From positions 1-12,975 of the forward strand of contig CAIYMZ010000021.1 in NCBI GenBank assembly GCA_903927415.1: a stretch of 12,975 nt of DNA, in the 5' to 3' direction. The notes beneath the pieces were generated by a model that was given only the letters and a program-made list of their open reading frames with translations, had not been told where the DNA came from and ran no database searches. This DNA is from an uncultured Alphaproteobacteria bacterium. Its GTDB lineage: Bacteria; Pseudomonadota; Alphaproteobacteria; Rickettsiales; UBA1997. This document shows positions 1 to 6,164 of this stretch, piece by piece. Each line of letters opens with the position of its first letter. Positions within the stretch are counted from its first letter, which is position 1. Made by a program: the position numbers and the translations under genes.

Positions 1-135
1 TCAGCTCCATCATCATCAGCTCCATCTTCATCAGCTCCATCATCATCAGCTCCATCATCATCAGCTCCATCTTCATCAGCTCCATCTTCATCAGCTCCAG
101 CATCATCAGCTCCAGCATCAACTCCACTAGCATCA
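1..135 (+). repeat. 15-bp in-frame coding minisatellite
   Basis: Eight direct 15-bp units (tcagctccatcatca and close variants) run head to tail from base 1 to 120, with a degenerate ninth unit at 121-135. Variants differ by single bases: cat/ctt at unit positions 11-13, and cca-tca changed to cca-gca in units 7 and 8. Each unit encodes SAPSS or SAPAS. The array starts at or before the window edge. The unit length is a multiple of three, so copy-number change would lengthen or shorten the protein without shifting its frame. Confidence 0.95.
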
Positions 136-756
136 CAACAGGTTGCTCTTACAATTCAGAAGCTATTTAGGGGGTATGAAGTGAGAAAAGAAAAGATAGA
201 AGTGCCATCACCAGAAAAGGTAACCGCTAGAAATGCTCTTACGGTAATAGGAAAAACTTTAAGTGATAAGAATCCACGTTGGAAAAAAGAGGATAGTCTG
301 CCTGTAATAACGGCCTATAATTTGCGGATGCGTGATGAACTTGAAGAGATAAACAAAAAAAGAGAAAAAAAAGGGGAGGAGAAAAAATCAGAAGATCAAA
401 GATTCTACTATGCGCAATTTGGTGGAGTGCTATTTGATGAAAGTGCAGCCGCAGGCAAGGGTAAAATTTTCAACGATGCAAAATTATTCATGGCGAATTT
501 CCGAGGTTGCAAATTTAAGGATGTTGATTTTAGCCAGATTTCTAAGGAAATTTTAGATACGATGCAATTTTCTAAGTGTGAATTTGAGGGGAATTGTCAG
601 TTTCCTCCCGATTATAAATTTAAAGCATCGAGTTTGCTAAATGGCACTACTGGGATTAGAACAGACAATATAGAGCAACTACTGCCTGGAGTAGCAGTGA
701 CAAACCCTAACGGAATTCAGCTTTCTTCAGAAAGATTAAGACACCCAACTCGCTAG
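1..756 (+). CDS. IQ-motif and pentapeptide-repeat-like protein, 5' partial
   Basis: The frame is open from base 1 to the TAG at 754-756, giving 251 residues here with the true start upstream. A GTG at 181 is a possible start but would cut the protein inside its IQ motif, so I reject it. Window residues 1-45 are SAPSS/SAPAS repeats, a flexible Ser/Ala/Pro tract. Residues 52-66 read IQKLFRGYEVRKEKI, which fits the calmodulin-type IQ motif (IQxxxRGxxxR). Residues about 119-132 are rich in Lys and Glu. Residues 160-179 are four consecutive pentapeptides (AKLFM, ANFRG, CKFKD, VDFSQ) of the A-(D/N)-(L/F)-x-x type, with looser units on both sides (AQFGG, VLFDE; CEFEG). No catalytic motif is visible. 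It converges on tdh with a 13-base gap. The family is unknown to me. IQ motifs are common in eukaryotes and rare in bacteria, so a host-directed role is possible but is inference. Confidence 0.8.
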   Translation, partial: SAPSSSAPSSSAPSSSAPSSSAPSSSAPSSSAPASSAPASTPLASQQVALTIQKLFRGYEVRKEKIEVPSPEKVTARNALTVIGKTLSDKNPRWKKEDSLPVITAYNLRMRDELEEINKKREKKGEEKKSEDQRFYYAQFGGVLFDESAAAGKGKIFNDAKLFMANFRGCKFKDVDFSQISKEILDTMQFSKCEFEGNCQFPPDYKFKASSLLNGTTGIRTDNIEQLLPGVAVTNPNGIQLSSERLRHPTR

Positions 757-769
757 GGCCGACATAAAT

Positions 770-1723
770 TCATCGCATCTTATTTTCAAATTTCATCCGC
801 AAGTTTTTGATCATATCAGCTGTCATTTTTTCTAGGTCATATTCAGCTTTCCATCCCCATTCACTTCTTGCAGCAGAGTCATCGATTGAACGCGGCCATG
901 AATCGGCAATGGTTTGTCGATAATCTGGCGCGTAAGAAATTTGAAAATCGAAAATGTGTTTTTTGATTTCATCCGCGAGTTGAGAGCAAGAAAAACTGAT
1001 GCCAGCAAAGTTGAAATTACTGTGATGTTTGAGTTTTGCGAAGTCGGTTTCAGCTAGTTGGATTGTGCCGCGGATGGCGTCTGGCATGTACATCATCGGC
1101 AAAGTTGTTTCTGCTTTTAAGAAGCAAGTGTAGGATTTTTCCTCCAGCGCTTCGTAAAAAATTTCCACTGCGTAGTCAGTGGTTCCACCGCCCGGTAAAG
1201 TTTTGTAGCTGATCAATCCGGGATAACGAATGCCGCGCACGTCAATTCCAAATTTCGCCACGTAATATTCGCAGAGCAGCTCGCCCGCTGCTTTTGTCAA
1301 GCCATACATTGTTTTCGGTAAAATCACGGTTTCTTGTGGAGTGTTGTCACGTGGGGTTTCTGGTCCGAACACTGCGATTGAACTCGGACAAATAATCTGC
1401 TTCACTTTCAATTCGCGCGCCACTTCTAAAACATTGTGTAAGCCCGTCATATTCACGTCCCAGCAGAGGTTGGGATTTTTTTCTCCAGCTGCAGAAAGAA
1501 TCGCCGCGAGGTGATAAATTATTTTAATGTCGTGCTTTTTCACAATCTCGCCGAGCCGTGATTTATCTAACACGTTGAGTTGTTCGTAAGGCAAAAATTC
1601 TTCCGCAACTCCGCCTTCGCGCATGTCAGAAGTGACAATATTTTTTTCGCCGTAAATTTTTTTTAGCGCTGCGGTAAGTTCGGAACCAATTTGTCCGAGC
1701 GCGCCGGTAACGAGGATTTTCAT
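770..1723 (-). CDS. tdh: L-threonine 3-dehydrogenase, SDR/epimerase type
   Basis: A 317-residue NAD-dependent epimerase/dehydratase-fold protein. It probably oxidises L-threonine to 2-amino-3-ketobutyrate in the cytosol, the first step of threonine breakdown to glycine and acetyl-CoA. The Rossmann loop is GALGQIG at residues 7-13. The SDR catalytic residues are visible as Ser114/115 (PSSIAVFG) and Tyr140-x-x-x-Lys144 (YGLTK). Stretches typical of short-chain Tdh enzymes, as opposed to the zinc alcohol-dehydrogenase type of E. coli, are RYPGLIS, TTDYAVEIFYEA, MYMPDAIRGT and SWPRSIDDSAA. The frame also runs upstream to an ATG at 1825, but that start lies inside a palindromic repeat; the ATG at 1723 puts the beta-alpha-beta fold at residue 1, as is normal. 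No kbl gene (the usual partner) is in the window. It is the last gene of the leftward block. Confidence 0.88.
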   Translation of the reverse strand: MKILVTGALGQIGSELTAALKKIYGEKNIVTSDMREGGVAEEFLPYEQLNVLDKSRLGEIVKKHDIKIIYHLAAILSAAGEKNPNLCWDVNMTGLHNVLEVARELKVKQIICPSSIAVFGPETPRDNTPQETVILPKTMYGLTKAAGELLCEYYVAKFGIDVRGIRYPGLISYKTLPGGGTTDYAVEIFYEALEEKSYTCFLKAETTLPMMYMPDAIRGTIQLAETDFAKLKHHSNFNFAGISFSCSQLADEIKKHIFDFQISYAPDYRQTIADSWPRSIDDSAARSEWGWKAEYDLEKMTADMIKNLRMKFENKMR

Positions 1724-1743
1724 GATTTTAGATTTAAAATTGA

Positions 1744-1824
1744 TGGACCCCGCAACAAGTGCGGAGTGACAAATCCTGAAGCCTTGCTCAAGAAAGTGTC
1801 GCCCCGCACTTGTTGCGGGGTCCA
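1744..1824. repeat. REPIN-like inverted doublet, family A
   Basis: Two 28-base copies of one element face each other (1744-1771 and 1797-1824, reverse complement), separated by 25 bases. The arms pair perfectly over 22 bp (1743-1764 with 1804-1825). Inside each copy is a small hairpin, CCCCGCA - ACAAG - TGCGGGG (the inner G-run is broken by one A in the first copy). A third, single copy lies at 12937-12964. The arrangement resembles a REP doublet (REPIN). It fills most of the gap between rlmI and tdh. No T-tract follows, so it is not a classic intrinsic terminator. Confidence 0.88.
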
Positions 1825-1831
1825 TTATTTT

Positions 1832-3016
1832 TTACTCCACCAAAAAAGTCAGCGACTTCAAATATTCGCTCTCCTTTAAGGCGGGATGAGTCGGATGATC
1901 GAAGCCAGCGCCGAAGGTGCGGATTAATTTTGCTTTGCGACCAACTTTGCGAAAGCCGTCATTTGCTGCTCCAATCAGGTCTGACAAAGTGGCGTTGTGC
2001 GAGCAAGATGCTAAAAATAAAATGCCGTTTTTCTTCACTAAATTCGCTGAAAGTTTGATCAATTTTTCGTAGCCTTTCAAGCCAACAAAAAAATCTTTTT
2101 TCGATTTTACGAAGGCTGGTGGATCAAGCACGACAATGTCGAATTGCCTTTTTTGGAATTCAGGATTTTCGAATAAATCGAAAACTTTTTGGTGTAAAAT
2201 TTCAACTCTCTCCAAGTCACCATGATCTCGTCGAAGGGCGCTTAACGCATCTTCCGATCCATCCACAAACACCACCGATTTCGCGCCATTTTTCAACGCG
2301 TTCAAACCGAATCCGCCCAGATAACAAAAGGCGTCGAGCACATCACAATCTTTGGCAATCGAGCCGATAAATTCACGATTTTTTCTTTGATCGAAGAACC
2401 AGCCAGTTTTTTGTCCACTCTTCACATTGATCAAAAATTTTACGCCATTTTCTTCGATTTCAATTTCGTCAGCAATTTCACCGCGCACGGTTTTGACGTA
2501 GAGCTCCAAGCCTTCAAACTTTCTAACCTCGACGTCATTGCGAAAAATAATCGCACAATTTGGAAAAATTTTTTCGAGCGCAGCAATTAAAAAGTCGGAA
2601 AGCCCTTCCATTCCGGCAGTAGAAATTTGGCAAGAGAAAACATCGCCGAAGCGATCAACCACAAGTCCTGGTAAAAAATCAGCTTCGGAGTGAATTAGGC
2701 GGTAAAATGGTTTTTCAAAAAATTTTTCGCGCAAATTTTTCGCCGCTAAAATTTTTTCGACAAAAAAATTCTCGTCAATTTTCTGATTTAAATTGTGAGA
2801 TAAAATTCGCGCTGCGATCAAGCTGTGTGGGTTGAAATAGGCTAGGCCAAAGGAATCATCTTTGTTGATTACAACTTCAACCAACGAACCTTTTTTCAAA
2901 TTTTTTATCGCCGAGAAATTTTCGATCTCATTAGAAAAAATCCATGGATTACCTTTGACGATGCGAAGTTCGCTGTGACGTTTGATGCGGAGTTGGGGGA
3001 GGGGGAGTGTGGTCAT
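1832..3016 (-). CDS. rlmI: 23S rRNA (cytosine-C5) methyltransferase, RlmI/YccW family
   Basis: A 394-residue protein, close to E. coli RlmI, which makes m5C1962 in 23S rRNA using S-adenosylmethionine. An N-terminal PUA-like RNA-binding domain covers about residues 1-85 (GNPWIFSNEI at 22-31). A central domain includes SGQKTGWFFDQRKNR (200-214), a hallmark of this family. The C-terminal class I methyltransferase fold has the SAM-binding loop VLDAFCYLGGFGLNAL (226-241), VLDPPAFVKSKKD (296-308) and ASCSH (336-340), where Cys338 sits in the position expected for the catalytic cysteine. The start fits the PUA domain and has no Shine-Dalgarno sequence. Palindromic repeats flank it on both sides. It could act on a neighbouring rRNA site, since the exact target cannot be read from the sequence. 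Confidence 0.92.
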   Translation of the reverse strand: MTTLPLPQLRIKRHSELRIVKGNPWIFSNEIENFSAIKNLKKGSLVEVVINKDDSFGLAYFNPHSLIAARILSHNLNQKIDENFFVEKILAAKNLREKFFEKPFYRLIHSEADFLPGLVVDRFGDVFSCQISTAGMEGLSDFLIAALEKIFPNCAIIFRNDVEVRKFEGLELYVKTVRGEIADEIEIEENGVKFLINVKSGQKTGWFFDQRKNREFIGSIAKDCDVLDAFCYLGGFGLNALKNGAKSVVFVDGSEDALSALRRDHGDLERVEILHQKVFDLFENPEFQKRQFDIVVLDPPAFVKSKKDFFVGLKGYEKLIKLSANLVKKNGILFLASCSHNATLSDLIGAANDGFRKVGRKAKLIRTFGAGFDHPTHPALKESEYLKSLTFLVE

Positions 3017-3036
3017 TTTGAATTTTATTTTGCTGA

Positions 3037-3137
3037 TTTTTTTAGTGTCATTCCCGCGAAGGCGGGAATCCAGCAGTCAAATTAGAACTCATTTTAACCG
3101 CTGGATTCCCGCCTTCGCGGGAATGACACTAAAAAAA
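3037..3137. repeat. Perfect 38-bp inverted repeat, REPIN-like, family B
   Basis: Bases 3037-3074 and 3100-3137 are perfect reverse complements, separated by 25 bases. Each arm is an element with its own smaller hairpin around ATTCCCGCGAAGGCGGGAAT (20 bases, an ATTCCC-N8-GGGAAT pattern) and the outer ends are T7/A7. It sits between the GST-fold gene and rlmI. In the leftward sense the structure ends with A residues, not T, so it is not a standard terminator. Very similar short elements are common between genes in several Proteobacteria, and the pattern matches that of the Neisseria dRS3 repeat; that likeness is from memory. Confidence 0.92.
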
Positions 3138-3167
3138 ATATGAGCAGATGGTTTTGAAAAATCAGAG

Positions 3168-3836
3168 CTACAAACTGAAACTCATCGTCAATAAATGAGA
3201 TTTTTTTCTCTCAAGAAATGATTTAAAAATCTCTTCATAATCTGTTGGAATGGCCTTGTGCAAGGAGCCGCGAGTGACAACTCCTTCAGCGTAAGATGCA
3301 ACATTTTTGTAAAGATCAAAAATTTCCAAAGTGAATTTCTGATCAATGAAGATGAGGGGCTTAAACACTGAGGCCATGCAAACATCGATTAGTGAAAATT
3401 TATCGCCGTCGAAATACGGATTAAATTTTAAATTTTTGTCGAGAATCGCCAAGCGCGTGACGGTCTCGGCTTTTTTCAAATCAAACTCTTCTTGGTTTTG
3501 CGAGTTAATCATCCCGAAAGTTCCTGCTAAAATTCCGCTGCTAAATTCCATCCAACCGCGATGCCAAGCTTTCATGAAATTATCTTTCGGATGAAGAGGA
3601 TTTTCGGCGAAATTTTCTTCGAGATATTCGCAGATTACGATCGATTCAAAAAGTGGTTTGTCGTCAACGTAGAGCAGAGGAACTTTGCCGAGAGGGGCAT
3701 CTTTCACAAACCAATCAGGTTTTGCCGAAAGTGCAATTTCTTGTTTTTCGTAGGGAATATTTTTTTCGATTAAAACCATTTCAACGCGATGGCCGTAAGG
3801 GGAAAATTTTGAGGTTATTAATTTTAATTTTGGCAT
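3168..3836 (-). CDS. Glutathione S-transferase-fold protein
   Basis: A 222-residue soluble GST-like protein. The N-terminal thioredoxin-like half (about 1-80) has the FSPYGHRV motif at 11-18, with Ser12 where omega- and SspA-like members often have Cys; the cis-proline motif KVPLL with Pro53; and the glutathione-binding Glu-Ser pair at 64-65 (ESIVICEYLEE). The C-terminal helical half has the folding N-cap box S148-x-x-D151 (SLIDVCMAS). The family conjugates glutathione or reduces thiols, or acts without catalysis as SspA does; the substrate cannot be told from this sequence. It lies between glyA and rlmI, with repeat elements in both gaps. The ATG at 3836 gives a normal beta-1 strand (KLKLITS). 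Confidence 0.82.
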   Translation of the reverse strand: MPKLKLITSKFSPYGHRVEMVLIEKNIPYEKQEIALSAKPDWFVKDAPLGKVPLLYVDDKPLFESIVICEYLEENFAENPLHPKDNFMKAWHRGWMEFSSGILAGTFGMINSQNQEEFDLKKAETVTRLAILDKNLKFNPYFDGDKFSLIDVCMASVFKPLIFIDQKFTLEIFDLYKNVASYAEGVVTRGSLHKAIPTDYEEIFKSFLERKKSHLLTMSFSL

Positions 3837-3851
3837 GGGAGAAAAATTTTT

Positions 3852-3924
3852 AGTCGTAAGGCGTAAGGCGTAAGTTAAACTAAGTCCGGAGTGACTTACG
3901 ACTTATGACTTACTACTTACGACT
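3852..3924. repeat. Imperfect inverted repeat built of GTAAG-type heptads
   Basis: The left arm at 3852-3875 holds three tandem heptad-like units (cgtaagg) and the right arm at 3901-3924 holds units such as acttacg, acttatg and acttact. The arms match as reverse complements at 20 of 24 positions. Another acttacg unit is at 3894-3900, before the right arm. Nearly all of the glyA-GST gap (3837-3929) is this structure. Read rightwards it ends in TTTTT, but no gene reads into it from that side. It is a fourth type of palindromic element in this block, possibly a slippage-prone repeat. Confidence 0.75.
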
Positions 3925-3929
3925 TTTTG

Positions 3930-5198
3930 TTAATAAATCGGAAATTCTTCGCAGATTTTTTTGACTTCTGCTTTGGTTTTTTCTTCGAGTGTGCGATTTT
4001 CTTCTTCTCCATTTTTCACGAAGCCTTCAAGAACATCAGCAATCATGCCGCCGATTTTTTCAAACTCTTTTTCTTTGAAGCCGCGAGTGGTGCCTGCCGC
4101 GGTGCCGAAACGAAGTCCGGAAGTTACGAAAGGGCTGCGTGGATCATTCGGAATTGCGTTCTTGTTGCAGGTGAGTCCTGCCCGCTCCAAAACTTTTTCA
4201 GCTTCTTTTCCGGTGAGAGTTTCAAGTGGCGTGAGATCAACAACCATCAGGTGACAATCAGTTCCACCAGTTGTAATTTTTAATCCGCGTTTCACCAAAA
4301 CTGCCGCTAAAATTTTTGCATTGGCGACAATTTGTTTGGCGTAAATTTTAAATTCTGGCTTCAGCGCTTCACCGAATGCAACCGCTTTGGCAGCGATTAC
4401 ATGCATTAATGGTCCGCCTTGCAATCCTGGGAAAACGGCGGAATTAATTTTTTTTGCGAGCTCTTCATTGTTAGTTAGAATCACGCCACCACGAGGTCCG
4501 CGCAAAGTTTTGTGAGTTGTTGAAGTGACAATGTCGGCGATTCCAACGGGCGACGGATAAATTCCGGCAGCGACTAAACCCGCGACGTGAGCCATGTCGA
4601 CCATCAAAAGCGCGCCAACTTCGTCAGCGATTTTTTTGAATCGCGCCCAATCGACGATGCGTGGGTAAGAAGAAATTCCGGCGACGATTAATTTTGGTTT
4701 ATGCTCGCGAGCCAATGATTCAGCCTGTTCGTAGTCGATCAAACCATCATCCAAACGAATTCCATATTGCACAGATTTCAGCCACATGCCGGAAATTGTG
4801 CGTTGCGCGCCGTGAGTTAAGTGCCCGCCAGCCGCGAGGGACATGCCTAGAATCGTATCTCCCGGTTGGAGAAGCGCGAGGTAAACTGCAAGATTTGCGC
4901 TTGCGCCGGAGTGGGGTTGAACATTTGCAAACTTAGCGCCGAACAGCTCGCAGAGCCGTTCAATTGCTAGTGATTCCACCTCATCCGAAAATTCGCAGCC
5001 ACCGTAATAACGCTTCGCAGGATATCCTTCCGCATATTTGTTAGTGAAGACCGAGCCTTGCGCCTCAAGCACTGCGCGGCTGACAATATTTTCCGACGCG
5101 ATTAATTCGATCTGAAATTTTTGACGAGCCAGTTCTTTTGAAATTGATTTAGCAATCGCGGCGTCAGCGGTTTGTAGGGTGGAAGTGAAGTAGGTCAT
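3930..5198 (-). CDS. glyA: Serine hydroxymethyltransferase
   Basis: A 422-residue cytosolic PLP enzyme that interconverts serine plus tetrahydrofolate with glycine plus 5,10-methylene-tetrahydrofolate, the main one-carbon source for purines, thymidylate and methionine. It has the usual bacterial length. The family signatures are ELIASENIVS (31-40), KYAEGYPAKRYYGG (54-67), HSGASANLAVY (96-106), DMAHVAGLVAAG (201-212) and the PLP-lysine motif TSTTHKTLRGPRGG (225-238), with Lys230 as the Schiff-base lysine. Near the end SGLRFGTAAGTTRG (360-373) is a slight variant of the common SGIRIGTPA form. The start is supported by alignment of the N-terminal ETD-like helix. There is no Shine-Dalgarno sequence. 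It shares the strand with tdh, and both make glycine, but repeats separate the genes and co-regulation is not shown. Confidence 0.97.
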   Translation of the reverse strand: MTYFTSTLQTADAAIAKSISKELARQKFQIELIASENIVSRAVLEAQGSVFTNKYAEGYPAKRYYGGCEFSDEVESLAIERLCELFGAKFANVQPHSGASANLAVYLALLQPGDTILGMSLAAGGHLTHGAQRTISGMWLKSVQYGIRLDDGLIDYEQAESLAREHKPKLIVAGISSYPRIVDWARFKKIADEVGALLMVDMAHVAGLVAAGIYPSPVGIADIVTSTTHKTLRGPRGGVILTNNEELAKKINSAVFPGLQGGPLMHVIAAKAVAFGEALKPEFKIYAKQIVANAKILAAVLVKRGLKITTGGTDCHLMVVDLTPLETLTGKEAEKVLERAGLTCNKNAIPNDPRSPFVTSGLRFGTAAGTTRGFKEKEFEKIGGMIADVLEGFVKNGEEENRTLEEKTKAEVKKICEEFPIY

Positions 5199-5253
5199 AA
5201 ATTTAAAATTAAGTTTTTTTAGTGCAGTCTTGCGCTAGATTTGAATGTTGGAC

Positions 5254-5299
5254 GAGAAACCCCCCTACCCCCCTGTCAAGGGGGGTAGGGGGGTTTCTC
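5254..5299. repeat. C/G-run inverted repeat, 21-bp stem
   Basis: Bases 5254-5274 (gagaaa, six C, ta, six C, t) pair perfectly with 5279-5299 around a four-base loop, gtca. It lies between the end of the S49 protease gene and the start of glyA. The stem is very stable and GC-rich compared with the surrounding DNA. No T-tract follows in the leftward sense (gtccaacattc), so simple intrinsic termination is unlikely, although it could stall polymerase or protect an mRNA end. It is a separate repeat family from the other palindromes here. Confidence 0.9.
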
Positions 5300-5315
5300 A
5301 CCACGTACTGCGCTT

Positions 5316-6164
5316 TTAAAGTCCGAATTTTCCGAAGCTAACTCGTTCCTCAATTTTGGTAATTAGATTTTCGAAGCTCAATTTTTCCGAAAAAAAACTT
5401 TTCAGAAATCCCTTTTTGGCGGAGATGATTTCAATCTCAACCTTGTTGCCGAATTTTTCCTTCATTTTGCTGCGCATGTCACTGACTTCGTCCACGAGGC
5501 CGAGCTCGACGGATTTTTTGCCTGACCAAAATGCTCCAGTGAATAATTTTTCTTCGTCGCCTTTTAATTTTCCCATGCGGCGATTTTTTACGAGCTCCTT
5601 AAATCCTTCAAAAATATCGCGCTGTGCCTCTTTCAAAATCTCAATATTTTCTGGCTGCTCCGGCAAAAATGGATCGAGGATCGCTTTGTTTTTTCCTTCG
5701 GTGTAAACGCGACGATCGACGCCGATTTTTTTGATGAGCTCTACAAAGCCAAAGCTCGAGAAGATCACGCCGATGCTGCCAATGATTGAAGAATTGTGGG
5801 CGTAAATTTCGTCGCCAGCGAGAAGAAGCCAGTATCCGCCTGATGCGGCGACGTCTTGCGCGAAAGTGTAAACCGGAATTTTTTTCTCCAAACTTAACTC
5901 GCGAATGTAATTGTAAATCAGCTCGGACTGAACGGGCGAGCCACCAGGTGAGTTCACATTAATCGCCACTGCCTTCACTTTTTTGATCTCGAAAGCGCGC
6001 TTCAAAAGTGGGGCGACGTTAGAAAAATTTAATCCCGATTCGAGTTTAGAATCTTTTCCGATCACGCCCGAAAGATTGACGCAAGCCACAATCGGCGCCG
6101 ATTTGCCGCAAATTTTTTTTAAAATTTTTGTGATCGGACATTTGCTTTTACAGGAGTTGGTCAT
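5316..6164 (-). CDS. S49 family serine peptidase (SppA/SohB-like)
   Basis: A 282-residue member of the ClpP-like S49 family, which cuts signal peptides and membrane protein fragments. The catalytic Ser108 is in DVAASGGYWLLLAG (104-117). Lys160 in EGKNKAILDPF (156-166) fits the general base, and the 52-residue Ser-Lys spacing matches that of single-domain SppA. NSPGGSP (71-77) forms the usual oxyanion-region loop and GSIGVIFSSFG (129-139) follows the catalytic region. One domain only, not the double-length E. coli SppA form. No convincing N-terminal membrane helix is seen; instead the first 30 residues hold four cysteines (5, 9, 19, 28). The start codon lies inside the end of the MFS gene, a 17-base overlap that suggests translational coupling. 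No Shine-Dalgarno sequence is visible. Confidence 0.88.
   Translation of the reverse strand: MTNSCKSKCPITKILKKICGKSAPIVACVNLSGVIGKDSKLESGLNFSNVAPLLKRAFEIKKVKAVAINVNSPGGSPVQSELIYNYIRELSLEKKIPVYTFAQDVAASGGYWLLLAGDEIYAHNSSIIGSIGVIFSSFGFVELIKKIGVDRRVYTEGKNKAILDPFLPEQPENIEILKEAQRDIFEGFKELVKNRRMGKLKGDEEKLFTGAFWSGKKSVELGLVDEVSDMRSKMKEKFGNKVEIEIISAKKGFLKSFFSEKLSFENLITKIEERVSFGKFGL

Noticed and set aside
1..135. CRISPR array
   Set aside because: Units are 15 bp, directly abutting, with no spacers, and they code in frame; this is a minisatellite.
181..756. GTG at 181 as the start of the first gene
   Set aside because: The frame is open to base 1, and this start would split the IQ motif (154-198) and drop the coding repeats in the same frame.
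1724..1825. Extended tdh start at 1825
   Set aside because: It adds 34 residues encoded by palindromic repeat before the normal MKILVTG Rossmann start at 1723.
1691..1879. Plus-strand 62-residue frame across the rlmI-tdh gap
   Set aside because: It is made largely of the repeat doublet and antisense to tdh and rlmI; no recognisable protein.
3037..3137. Intrinsic terminator after the GST gene
   Set aside because: The perfect inverted repeat ends in A residues in the leftward sense, with no T-tract after the stem.
3927..4283. 118-residue frame antisense to glyA
   Set aside because: Low-complexity Phe-rich shadow of A/T-rich codons in glyA.
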